Positions 17,056 through 25,207 of a DNA stretch of 58,345 nt are shown here, one piece after another. Source of the DNA: Candidatus Blautia intestinavium (GTDB taxonomy: Bacteria > Bacillota > Clostridia > Lachnospirales > Lachnospiraceae). The position numbers were made by a program, and so were the translations under genes. The stretch is from assembly GCA_019113745.1 (NCBI GenBank), contig DXGV01000025.1, forward strand, positions 1 through 58,345, in the 5' to 3' direction. The notes under the pieces are model-generated. The model was not told the origin of the DNA and made no database searches. It saw only the letters and a list, made by a program, of their open reading frames with translations. Positions within the stretch are counted from its first letter, which is position 1. Every line of letters starts with the position of its first letter.

Positions 17056-18249
17056 TCACTGTTTTACTTTCCTGCTCAGAACCATTCCCACGATCAAAAG
17101 CAGAGGGAAGATAATAGCCGCCAGAATTCCGGTTCTCAGATTATTTCCAAAATGGCTTGATACAAAACCTGCCAGCGTCGGACCTGCGGAACAGCCCAGA
17201 TCTCCCGCCAAGGCAAAGAACGCGAACATTGCGGTTCCTCCCCCTTTTATTGCAGCCGCCGCTTTACTGAAAGTTCCCGGCCAGAGAATGCCCACGGAAA
17301 ATCCGCATACCGCGCATCCTGCCAGGCTCAGAACCGGAAGAGGCGCAAAGGAAATACAGAGATAGGAAACAACGCAAAGTACAGCGCTTCCGCTCATAAA
17401 ACCGTCAAGATTGATACGGTCGCCGTATTTCCCATAAAACAGCCTGGAAAGCCCCATCATAAAGGCAAAGGCCATAGGTCCTGCCAGATCCCCTACTGTT
17501 TTGCTGACTTTCAGGCCCTGCTCCGCAAAAGTCGATGCCCACTGGCTTACCGCCTGTTCGCTGGCTCCGGCGCATACCATCAAAAGGACCATGACCCAGA
17601 AGATTCCTTTTGACAGAAGTTCCTTCACAGACAAACCTCTTTCCCCCTCTTCCTGAAGGGAATAGATCGGCGCGGTGAAAAACAGGACGCAGTTTACCGC
17701 CGGGATCAGAGCCCATATCAGCGCAAGGATCTTCCAGTTGGAAATTCCAAAAGCGCTGAAAAAAGCCGTGGACAAAAGCACCACTCCCATATGGCCCCAG
17801 CAGTAAAAAGAATGAAGAAGGCTCATGGCTTTTTCTTTATTCGGCGTGGGGCAGGCTTCCATAATAGGACTTACAAGCACCTCCAGAAGTCCGCCTCCTA
17901 CCGCGTAGATCATTACAGCCAGAAGGATTCCGATAAAGGGATCTGAAAACACCTCCGGCAGGATCGTAAGAGAGACAAGTCCGACAGCCGCGCAGATATG
18001 CGCGATCATGATCGCGGCTTTATATCCGATACGGTCCACAAAACCTGCCGAAAGCATATCTATCACCAGTTGGAAAATAAAGTTCACTGTGATCAGAAGG
18101 GTGATTTTGGAAAGCGGGATCTGATAACTGTCCTGAAACATAACAAACAGCAGGGGAACAAAATTATTCACCACAGCCTGAACGACATACCCGATAAAAC
18201 AGGCGTACATAGTTCTCTGGAAGCTGACTCCTATGTATTTTCTTCTCAT
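17056..18249 (-). CDS. Major facilitator superfamily transporter
   Basis: 397 aa with about 12 hydrophobic segments. The loop between TM2 and TM3 carries GFVDRIGYKAA, the MFS motif A (G-x-x-x-D-R-x-G-x-K/R), and the second half has the related GLSRLFYGKYGDR. The central loop lies near residues 190-205. RBS AGGAG is 7 bases before the ATG. The overall pattern resembles the sugar-phosphate or FucP-like branches, but the substrate cannot be read from the sequence. No operon partner on either side. Confidence 0.85.
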   Translation of the reverse strand: MRRKYIGVSFQRTMYACFIGYVVQAVVNNFVPLLFVMFQDSYQIPLSKITLLITVNFIFQLVIDMLSAGFVDRIGYKAAIMIAHICAAVGLVSLTILPEVFSDPFIGILLAVMIYAVGGGLLEVLVSPIMEACPTPNKEKAMSLLHSFYCWGHMGVVLLSTAFFSAFGISNWKILALIWALIPAVNCVLFFTAPIYSLQEEGERGLSVKELLSKGIFWVMVLLMVCAGASEQAVSQWASTFAEQGLKVSKTVGDLAGPMAFAFMMGLSRLFYGKYGDRINLDGFMSGSAVLCVVSYLCISFAPLPVLSLAGCAVCGFSVGILWPGTFSKAAAAIKGGGTAMFAFFALAGDLGCSAGPTLAGFVSSHFGNNLRTGILAAIIFPLLLIVGMVLSRKVKQ

Positions 18250-18318
18250 ATACTTTCTCCTAAAATAATTTTTCTTGTCTGATCTGACGCCGAATCGTTT
18301 TTTGCATTTCAGCGCAAA

Positions 18319-18349
18319 ACAAAGGGATGTCCGCCGGATATCCCTTTGT
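18319..18349 (-). terminator. Hairpin terminator after the cation ATPase
   Basis: A 10-bp perfect stem (ACAAAGGGAT/ATCCCTTTGT) starts 13 bases after the ATPase stop and is followed on the minus strand by TTTTGCG; the T-tract is short. Confidence 0.6.
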
Positions 18350-18361
18350 TGTATTATTTTC

Positions 18362-20995
18362 TTATTTTTCCAGTTTCCTCTGGATCGCCTTGACCACTTC
18401 CATGATCGGAATGATCAGAACAGCCAGTCCCAGAGCGATGGCGTATTCTTCCAGATCGATAGGCGTAAACTTAAAGGCTGCGGCGATAAACGGAACCTCG
18501 ATAACAACTGTCGTCAGGATCAGAGAAATGATCATCGCCCCATACAGGAATTTATTATGGCTGTGCAGGGTAAAAATGGATCCTCTGCGGCTTCTCATAT
18601 TCAGAGAATGGAAAATCTCCACCATGGAAAGAGTCAGAAAAGCCATCGTCGTACCGTCCGGACTGTTGACAAACGCCCATACGCCGGACTCGATGCGATG
18701 TCCTACCACATAGGAAATCAATACAAGTACCGTAACAATAAGCCCCTGAAAAAATACGTCAAAGCCCATTCCTCCGGCAAAAATACCTTCTTTGGGATCT
18801 CTCGGCTTTCTCTTCATAATATCCGGCTCTATTTTTTCAAGCCCCAAGGCAAGCGCCGGGAAACAGTCTGTGATCAGATTGATCCAGAGAAGGTGTACCG
18901 GCTGCAGGATGGTAAAGCCGATCATCGTAGCAAAAAAGATTGCCAGAACCTCCGCCAGATTGGAGGCAAGAAGGAACTGGATGGCCTTTCTCATATTTGC
19001 GTATATGCGGCGTCCCTCTTCCACCGCTGAAACAATCGTGGCAAAATTATCATCTGCCAGAACCATGTCCGCAACATTTTTTGTCACATCTGTTCCAGTG
19101 ATACCCATTCCAATTCCGATATCCGCGCTCTTAATGGAAGGAGCGTCGTTTACGCCGTCGCCTGTCATCGCAGTGATCATGCCTTTGGCTTTCCATGCCT
19201 TTACGATCCGCACCTTATGCTCAGGCTGTACCCGGGCATATACGGAAAAATCTGTGATCCTGTCCTGAAATTCTTTGTCGCTGATCTCGTCAAGCTGCGC
19301 TCCCGTAATAGCCTGGGACGCATCGGAAATAATACCCAGCTCCATGCCGATGGCAACTGCAGTGTCCTTATGGTCGCCGGTGATCATAATCGGACGGATT
19401 CCGGCTCCCCTGCATTCTTCAATGGCTGCCTTCACCTCGGGACGGACCGGATCGATCATTCCTGACAGTCCCAGATAGGTCAGGTCTTTTTCCAGATATT
19501 CCGGATCGGTTTTTTCCGGCATATCGCTCCACTCCCGGCTGGCGGCGCAGAGTACCCGGAGAGCTTTATCGGCCATAGCCTTATTGCTTTTCAGAATATC
19601 CTCTCTCACAGCGTCTGTCATAGGCACTTTTACTCCTCCTGACAGCGCATACGCGCAGCGCTTCAGCACCTCGTCAGGAGCCCCTTTGGTAAACTGTATG
19701 ATACCATTCTCCGGCGTCCTGTGAACGGTGGACATCATTTTACGCATGGAATCGAAAGGAGCCTCGCCCACACGCACATACTCCTTTTCCAGCTCCGTCT
19801 TTGGCAGTCCGTTTTTGGCCGCGTCATTAACAAGCGCACACTCTGTAGGCTCGCCCACCGCCTCTCCGGAATCCTTGTCCAGTTCTGCGTCCGAGCAGAG
19901 AGACATGGCTGTCTCCAGCATTTTTTCATCATCCGATACATGCTCCACGACCGTCATTTTGTTCTGGGTCAGAGTTCCTGTTTTGTCCGAACAGATAATC
20001 TGTGTGCATCCCAGCGTTTCTACGGCAGTCAGCTTCCGGATAATGGCGTTTCTTTTTGACATGTTTGTAACGCCGATAGAAAGTACGATAGTAACCACTG
20101 CCGCCAGTCCTTCCGGTATAGCGGCTACCGCCAGGGAAACCGCCACCATAAAGGTGCTGAGGATAGTGTCTCCGCTGATTCCCGCCCTAAGAAGACCTAC
20201 TGCAAAAATCACCGCACAGATACCGATAACGAGAACTGTAAGTATTTTGCTAAGCTGGTTCAGTTTAAGCTGGAGAGGAGTTGCTTCCTCTTTCGCCTGG
20301 GAAAGGGCTTTCGCTATTTTTCCCATTTCTGTATTCATTCCGGTTCCCGTGACCACGGCCTTTCCACGTCCGTACACAACGGTAGATCCCATATAGACCA
20401 TATTCTTGCGGTCGCCCAGCGGAATATCCTTCCGGGACTCCAGACTGAGAAGATCCATCATTTTATTTACAGGTACGGATTCACCTGTCAGAGCAGCCTC
20501 TTCTATTTTCATGCTGGCGCATTCAATAATACGTCCGTCTGCCGGAACCGCGTCTCCGGCTTCCAGCACTACAATATCTCCCGGAACAAGATCCGTGCTC
20601 TTCAAAGTTACCATCTTTCCGTCGCGAAGCACCTTACTGGTAGCCGCCGCGATCTCCTGAAGCGCTTCGATCGCCGCCTCCGCTTTACTCTCCTGAAAAA
20701 CGCCGAGAACCGCGTTAATGATCACAACGGCCATGATAATGATCACGTCCGCAAAGGATTCCCCTTCATAAAAGGCAGTGATTCCGGAGATCACGGCAGC
20801 CACGATCAGAATAATGATCATCGGATCGGAGAGTTCCTTAAGGAAGCGTTTTACAATAGAATCTTTCTTTCCCTTTTCAAGCTCGTTTTTTCCATATCTG
20901 GAAAGTCTTAAGCCCGCTTCGTCCGAGGCAAGTCCCTCCGGCGAACTCTGCTGTTCCGCCAGAACTTCCTCACAGCTTGACAAGTATTCTTTCAT
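18362..20995 (-). CDS. P2-type cation-transporting ATPase (Ca2+ or Mn2+)
   Basis: 877-aa SERCA/PMCA-like pump. The actuator motif LTGESVPV, phosphorylation site CSDKTGTLTQNKM, hinge TGDGVNDAPSIKSADIGIGMG and ten membrane segments are all present. The TM4 ion-site motif is VAAIPEGL. TM5 ASNLAEV and TM6 NLITD keep the polar residues of a Ca2+-type site. Annotation by similarity would say calcium, but the 5' leader is a yybP-ykoY (Mn2+) riboswitch, so manganese export is at least as likely, as known for Lactococcus YoaB. The start at 20995 is chosen because AAAGG is 9 bases upstream; it abuts the ATG at 21004. Confidence 0.92.
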   Translation of the reverse strand: MKEYLSSCEEVLAEQQSSPEGLASDEAGLRLSRYGKNELEKGKKDSIVKRFLKELSDPMIIILIVAAVISGITAFYEGESFADVIIIMAVVIINAVLGVFQESKAEAAIEALQEIAAATSKVLRDGKMVTLKSTDLVPGDIVVLEAGDAVPADGRIIECASMKIEEAALTGESVPVNKMMDLLSLESRKDIPLGDRKNMVYMGSTVVYGRGKAVVTGTGMNTEMGKIAKALSQAKEEATPLQLKLNQLSKILTVLVIGICAVIFAVGLLRAGISGDTILSTFMVAVSLAVAAIPEGLAAVVTIVLSIGVTNMSKRNAIIRKLTAVETLGCTQIICSDKTGTLTQNKMTVVEHVSDDEKMLETAMSLCSDAELDKDSGEAVGEPTECALVNDAAKNGLPKTELEKEYVRVGEAPFDSMRKMMSTVHRTPENGIIQFTKGAPDEVLKRCAYALSGGVKVPMTDAVREDILKSNKAMADKALRVLCAASREWSDMPEKTDPEYLEKDLTYLGLSGMIDPVRPEVKAAIEECRGAGIRPIMITGDHKDTAVAIGMELGIISDASQAITGAQLDEISDKEFQDRITDFSVYARVQPEHKVRIVKAWKAKGMITAMTGDGVNDAPSIKSADIGIGMGITGTDVTKNVADMVLADDNFATIVSAVEEGRRIYANMRKAIQFLLASNLAEVLAIFFATMIGFTILQPVHLLWINLITDCFPALALGLEKIEPDIMKRKPRDPKEGIFAGGMGFDVFFQGLIVTVLVLISYVVGHRIESGVWAFVNSPDGTTMAFLTLSMVEIFHSLNMRSRRGSIFTLHSHNKFLYGAMIISLILTTVVIEVPFIAAAFKFTPIDLEEYAIALGLAVLIIPIMEVVKAIQRKLEK

Positions 20996-21102
20996 GTCGT
21001 TCATCCTTTCTTTTTTCTACATCCACATCGCAAAAATATCAGAACCGGTATTCTCCCAGGTAATATTCCCCAAAACAGAAGTTTCTATTTTCCAACCGGG
21101 GG

Positions 21103-21152
21103 AAAAGAAAAAAGAGACCTGTCCACCGAATAAAATTCCGTGAATAAGTCTC
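21103..21152 (-). terminator. Regulated terminator of the yybP-ykoY riboswitch
   Basis: On the minus strand GAGAC, part of the aptamer's last conserved segment, can pair with GTCTC and a further imperfect stem (TTCACGGAA with TTCGGTGGA), followed by TTTTTTCTTTT. Aptamer and terminator share the GAGACTTAT segment, so ligand binding should prevent termination and turn the ATPase on. Confidence 0.75.
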
Positions 21153-21229
21153 GTTATTTCAAACAAAACCAGACCCACCGGCCATGATGTTGATTTTGTT
21201 ACATCGCAGGATGTCAACTACTCCCTTAT
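21144..21229 (-). promoter_or_regulatory. yybP-ykoY manganese riboswitch aptamer
   Basis: The minus-strand leader contains AAGGGAGTAG, then a GACATCC...CAACATCATGGC segment, and AACGAGACTTAT, the conserved sequence blocks of the yybP-ykoY family. An AUAAG/CUUAU P1 stem closes the structure and brings the two conserved loops together. The family senses Mn2+ and commonly controls P-type ATPases and Mn exporters, as here. Confidence 0.85.
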
Positions 21230-21253
21230 AATCATATTTTTGCTGTGGTTATT

Positions 21254-21281
21254 ATTTTACCTTATTCTGGTAAAAATGCAA
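21254..21281 (-). promoter_or_regulatory. Promoter of the riboswitch-ATPase transcript
   Basis: Minus strand: TTGCAT, 16-base spacer, TAAAAT, ending about 25 bases before the aptamer. Confidence 0.55.
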
Positions 21282-21296
21282 GTATTTTTTGCCGGA

Positions 21297-21325
21297 TTGC
21301 AATTAAAATATAATTCAAGTATAAT
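21297..21325 (+). promoter_or_regulatory. Promoter of cbiL
   Basis: TTGCAA, 17-base spacer, TATAAT; the leader to the ATG is only about 30 bases, so it holds no riboswitch. Confidence 0.75.
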
Positions 21326-21359
21326 AGAAGAAATTTGTCTGATACAGGAGGAAAAATAG

Positions 21360-22052
21360 ATGAATGGAATTTTATACGGAGTCGGAGTGGGCCCGGGAGA
21401 TCCGGAGCTGATGACTTTAAAAGCAGTCCGGCTGATCCATGAAAACGAAATAATCGCCGTACCCGGCGCAGACCCGAAAGAGACGGTAGCCTACCAGATC
21501 GCGGTGCAGGCCGTCCCTGAGCTGGCAGAAAAGACACTTCTGCCTGTGTATATGCCAATGACCCACGACCGGGAGGAAATGCGACGCAATCACGAAAAAG
21601 GCGCCCGGCTTCTGGAAGAGCATTTAAGCCAGGGCAGAAACGTGGTTTTCCTTACCCTGGGCGATCCCTGCGTATACTCTACCTATACCTATCTTCAGAA
21701 ACTTGTCATAAACGACGGATACCAGACAGAGCTTGTCAGCGGCATCACTTCCTTCTGCGCGGCGGCGGCCAGACTGAACCTGCCTCTTTCCGAGTGGAAT
21801 GAACAGCTTCATATTCTTCCTGCCGCGCATCATCCTGACGTTGCGCTTAAAGATACCGGAAATTATGTTCTGATGAAATCCGGAAGAAAAATGAGCCAGG
21901 TAAAAGAACTTTTAAGAGACAGCGGCCGCGACGTCTATATGGTAGAGAACTGCGGAATGGAAAACGAGCATGTCTATCACGGGGTGGAGGAAATCCCGGA
22001 CAACGCCGGATACTACTCCCTTATCATCGCCAAGGAGCAAAAAGATTCCTGA
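21360..22052 (+). CDS. cbiL: Cobalt-factor II (precorrin-2) C20-methyltransferase
   Basis: 230-aa SAM-dependent tetrapyrrole methylase that adds the C20 methyl, directly after CbiK. Motifs: LYGVGVGPGDPELMTLKA (family N-terminal glycine loop), FLTLGDPCVYSTYTYL and VSGITSFCAAAARLNLPL. Usual length for the family. RBS AGGAGG lies 7 bases before the ATG. Transcribed alone and convergent with the pyridoxal kinase gene only 10 bases beyond its stop, with no terminator between. Confidence 0.93.
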   Translation: MNGILYGVGVGPGDPELMTLKAVRLIHENEIIAVPGADPKETVAYQIAVQAVPELAEKTLLPVYMPMTHDREEMRRNHEKGARLLEEHLSQGRNVVFLTLGDPCVYSTYTYLQKLVINDGYQTELVSGITSFCAAAARLNLPLSEWNEQLHILPAAHHPDVALKDTGNYVLMKSGRKMSQVKELLRDSGRDVYMVENCGMENEHVYHGVEEIPDNAGYYSLIIAKEQKDS

Positions 22053-22062
22053 ATCTTAAAAT

Positions 22063-22980
22063 CTAATACAGTTCATGCAGATACGTCTCAAAACACACTC
22101 CCTCGTTTCGGTCCGTACCTTCCAGAACTGTATCGTGAATAGCCTTTGAAAGGAACTGTACCGCTTTTTTCACAGAAAGGGCAGTATTGGTTCCTTTTAC
22201 CATTCCCGCGCACAGCACTGAGGCGAAAAGATCTCCTGTGCCGGAATAGCTTCCCCCTTCTTTTAAAGAGACGACCCACTCTGTACAGTCTTCCCGGCAG
22301 ATCAGATTTCCGATCTTCATGCCGCCGTCTTCCTGGGGAATATCAATTCCTGTGATAACAACTTCTGTTTGGAACTGTTCCGCCAGGGCTGTACCGATCT
22401 GCTCCACGGTCTCTTCAAAACATTTCCTGTCAGCCTTCGCAGACTTTTTTTTCGTTTCCTCCGCTGATTCCTGTGTCCTGTTTTTTACTGTTTTCGTCAG
22501 ATCCGCCCAGATTTCATGCATTTTATCCTGACCATACAGAAGCAGCAGCGCTTCTGTCAGATTCGGAGTGATAATAGAAGCCCGCTCCACCAGACAGCGC
22601 ATCCTGCCGCAGAGGCTTTCCGTATACATGGGATATTCCTCCCCATTGTCTCCCAGAATGGGGTCTACCAGGACTTTCGTATCTTTTTTCTGAAATTTTT
22701 TTACAAAATCCAGCACTCTCTCCGCCTGGACGTCTCCTGCCAGAAAACCTGTATAGATTCCGTCCGGACGGAAATCCATTTTTTTCCATTCTTTTATGAT
22801 CTCCTCTATGTGTCTTGTATAATCATCATAGTAATAGGAGGAAAAACCTGTCTGCGCGCTTAAAACGGCTGTGGGAAGAGGACACGCCTGCACTCCCATC
22901 ACCGAAAGAACCGGAATGGCCGCCGTAAGGGAGCATTTGCCAAGCCCTGACAGATCATTTAAAACCGCAACTTTCTTCAC
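22063..22980 (-). CDS. pdxY: Pyridoxal/pyridoxamine kinase
   Basis: 305-aa ribokinase-fold enzyme that phosphorylates vitamin B6 vitamers to PLP. Recognised by VAVLNDLSGLGKCSLTAAIPVLSVMGVQACPLPTAVLS-type start (motif GLGKCS), DPILGDNGEEY, ITPNLTEALLL and the catalytic GTGDLFASVLCAG with the base aspartate. About 25 extra residues rich in Lys and Glu (near 168-195) form an insertion. The start is a GTG at 22980 with AAGGAG 8 bases upstream. It is divergent from a PdxR-like regulator, which probably controls it. Confidence 0.9.
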   Translation of the reverse strand: MKKVAVLNDLSGLGKCSLTAAIPVLSVMGVQACPLPTAVLSAQTGFSSYYYDDYTRHIEEIIKEWKKMDFRPDGIYTGFLAGDVQAERVLDFVKKFQKKDTKVLVDPILGDNGEEYPMYTESLCGRMRCLVERASIITPNLTEALLLLYGQDKMHEIWADLTKTVKNRTQESAEETKKKSAKADRKCFEETVEQIGTALAEQFQTEVVITGIDIPQEDGGMKIGNLICREDCTEWVVSLKEGGSYSGTGDLFASVLCAGMVKGTNTALSVKKAVQFLSKAIHDTVLEGTDRNEGVCFETYLHELY

Positions 22981-23059
22981 CTGTTCTTCTCCTTATCTTT
23001 TTCTTCCCGTTCCAGAATCTCATCCAGATCATGAAAATTTTCAAAATCTCTGTATGGGC

Positions 23060-23088
23060 ATTATAGCATGATATCTTTCTTTTGTCAT
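23060..23088 (-). promoter_or_regulatory. Promoter of the pyridoxal kinase gene
   Basis: Minus strand: ATGACA, 17-base spacer, TATAAT. Confidence 0.75.
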
Positions 23089-23112
23089 TTTGTTTCCTCC
23101 CTGCCAGTTTCA

Positions 23113-23131
23113 TGGTACAATGAACTGGTAC
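23113..23131. promoter_or_regulatory. TGGTAC direct repeats, candidate MocR operator
   Basis: TGGTAC occurs at 23113-23118 and 23126-23131, 13 bases apart, overlapping a -10-like TACAAT in the gap between the divergent kinase and regulator genes. MocR/PdxR regulators bind direct repeats in such places. Confidence 0.45.
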
Positions 23132-23186
23132 TTTATAAAAGAAACCCATATTTCGTATACAGAATATTTTTGCAAGGAGGATGTTT

Positions 23187-24500
23187 ATGGTTCTTTCTTT
23201 CCATGATCCGGAGTCCGGAGAACGCCTTTACCTGCAGGTTTACCACTATTACCGGGAACTGATCATGAGCCGCAGACTCCCTCCCGGAAGCCGGATGCCT
23301 TCTCTCAGATCCTGCGCCCGGGAACTTCATTTAAGCAGGACTACCATCGAAAACGCCTATCTGCAGCTTGCGGCAGACGGATATATCATTTCCAAAGCCC
23401 AGAGCGGGTATTATGTGACAGATATCGCCGTACAAAAGCCTGTTCTCCCGAAAAACAGAAAACCGGAGCTGCCTCCTGTACGCTACAACTTCGCCTCCTC
23501 CGGAGTTGACAGAGAAAGCTTCCGTTTCGATCTGTGGCAGAGATATCTGAAAAGCGCGCTCCGCCAGAACGAAAGACTTCTTTCTTACGGGGAACCCCAG
23601 GGTGAGTCTGATTTCCGCCAGGTTCTCTCAGAATATGTCCGCCAGCGGAGAAACGTCACCTGTTCGCCGGATGATATCGTCATCGGTGCCGGAGTCCAGA
23701 GTCTTCTCCATATTCTCTGCCCTCTCATCAAAGATAAGAAAACCGTATCCTTTCCCGCCGCGTCATTTATACAGGGCAGCACCGTGTTTTCTGATTACGG
23801 CTTTACCGTACGCTACCGCAGCAAGGACAGCGGCGTAATCTATGTTTCTCCTGCCCATATGACAAAATGGGGAGAGATCATGCCTGTTTCACGTCGAATG
23901 GAACTTCTAAGGTATGCCGGAGAACATCAGAGCCTGATCATTGAAGATGATTTTGAAAACGAATTTGTATATCTTCAGAAGCCAACGCCGTCTCTTTTCA
24001 GTCTTGCAGGCGGACACGGAGTCGTCTATATCGGCTCTTTTTCCAGGCTGCTGCTGCCTTCCATCCGGATCAGCTTCATGATCCTGCCGCCAGAGCTTAC
24101 AGAAGCCTACCAGAAAAAAGCGGAATTCTATAATCAGACTGCTTCAAAAGCGGAACAGATCGCTTTGTGCCAGTTCATCCGCGACGGCCATCTGGCCTCC
24201 CAGACAAGAAGACTGAAAAGGCTTTACTCCGTAAAAATGAAACAGCTTCTTACAGCGATCAGGGAAGTATTTGACAAAAGCTGCCAGATACAGATCGGTT
24301 CTGCCGGAACTTCCCTCGCCCTGACCGTAGCCTGCGGCTGCGAAGGACAGATTTTGAAAAAAAAGGCGCGGGCCAAGGGCCTGCGCCTGGAAATCCTGGA
24401 GGAAAAGCCGGGGACCGTCACCCTGCTCCTCTCCTGCTCCGCCATGCCTTCCGAGGATTTTCTTCCGGCATGCAGGCTGTTGAAAAGCCTGCTGGACTGA
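23187..24500 (+). CDS. MocR/PdxR-type regulator: GntR domain fused to an aminotransferase-like domain
   Basis: 437 aa. Residues about 10-75 are a GntR winged helix (LYLQVYHYYRELIMSRRLPPGSRMPSLRSCARELHLSRTTIENAYLQLAADGYI). Residues about 110-437 have the fold-type I aminotransferase form used as an effector domain. The expected PLP-lysine motif SFSK reads SFSR (Arg287, codon AGG at 24045). The PLP-binding HQ and DYDSEF-type motifs read AHM and DFENEF, so covalent PLP binding looks lost. The start at 23187 has AAGGAGG 6 bases upstream; ATG 23181 abuts it. Divergent from the kinase gene, so vitamin B6 control is inferred. Confidence 0.88.
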   Translation: MVLSFHDPESGERLYLQVYHYYRELIMSRRLPPGSRMPSLRSCARELHLSRTTIENAYLQLAADGYIISKAQSGYYVTDIAVQKPVLPKNRKPELPPVRYNFASSGVDRESFRFDLWQRYLKSALRQNERLLSYGEPQGESDFRQVLSEYVRQRRNVTCSPDDIVIGAGVQSLLHILCPLIKDKKTVSFPAASFIQGSTVFSDYGFTVRYRSKDSGVIYVSPAHMTKWGEIMPVSRRMELLRYAGEHQSLIIEDDFENEFVYLQKPTPSLFSLAGGHGVVYIGSFSRLLLPSIRISFMILPPELTEAYQKKAEFYNQTASKAEQIALCQFIRDGHLASQTRRLKRLYSVKMKQLLTAIREVFDKSCQIQIGSAGTSLALTVACGCEGQILKKKARAKGLRLEILEEKPGTVTLLLSCSAMPSEDFLPACRLLKSLLD

Positions 24501-24503
24501 CTG

Positions 24504-25145
24504 TCAGTCTCTCCGGTTGTCGATCATGTAAAGCAGAGCGTTGACGATACAGGCGGCAATATTACTGCCTCCCTTTCGTCCTTTTGCCACAATGTAGGGA
24601 ACATCCGCTTTCATGATCAATTCCTTGGACTGCACCACATTGACAAAGCCTACCGGAACGCCAATGATCAGCTCAGGATCAAGCTTTCCGTTCTCAATAA
24701 GTTCATAAAGGCGCACCAGAGCAGTGGGCGCGTTTCCAATGGCAAAGATCAGCTTTTTCCCAAGGGAGGCCGCCTTGTCCATACTGGCCGTAGCCCTGGT
24801 GGTTCCGTTTTTCTTCGCGGACTGCGCCACATCCTCGTCTGACATAAAGCAGTATACTTCGCCGCCGTAACGGGCAAGAGCCCGCTTATTGATGCCGGAC
24901 TTTGCCATCTGGGTATCCGTAACGATGCAGGCGCCGTTTTTAATGGCTTCGATCGCTTTTTCTACCGCATCTGGCGAAAAGCAAAGATTATCCGCATAAT
25001 CAAAATCAGCGCTTGTATGGATGCACCGTTTTACGATCAGCTCCGTTCCCGGAATCAGCGCCTTGTCTCCAAGCTCCTGTGTAATGATTTCAAAGCTTCT
25101 CTTCTCAATGTCCATTGGCTTCACGTTTTCAAGTTCAACCTTCAT
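24504..25145 (-). CDS. cbiC: Cobalt-precorrin-8 methylmutase
   Basis: 213-aa enzyme that moves the C11 methyl to C12, giving cobyrinic acid. The catalytic histidine lies in RCIHTSADFDYADNL, with TDTQMAKSGIN, AIGNAPTALVRL and GVPVGFVNVVQSKE typical of the family. RBS GGGAGG is 6 bases before the ATG. It is the last gene of the corrinoid operon; its stop is 3 bases from that of the convergent regulator, and a small GACTGA/TCAGTC stem spans both stops. Confidence 0.95.
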   Translation of the reverse strand: MKVELENVKPMDIEKRSFEIITQELGDKALIPGTELIVKRCIHTSADFDYADNLCFSPDAVEKAIEAIKNGACIVTDTQMAKSGINKRALARYGGEVYCFMSDEDVAQSAKKNGTTRATASMDKAASLGKKLIFAIGNAPTALVRLYELIENGKLDPELIIGVPVGFVNVVQSKELIMKADVPYIVAKGRKGGSNIAACIVNALLYMIDNRRD

Positions 25146-25207
25146 ATCGTACCTCCCAGTCTCTTTTGGTCCATGGTGTGACAGATGTCCTGATTACTTT
25201 CCGCATC

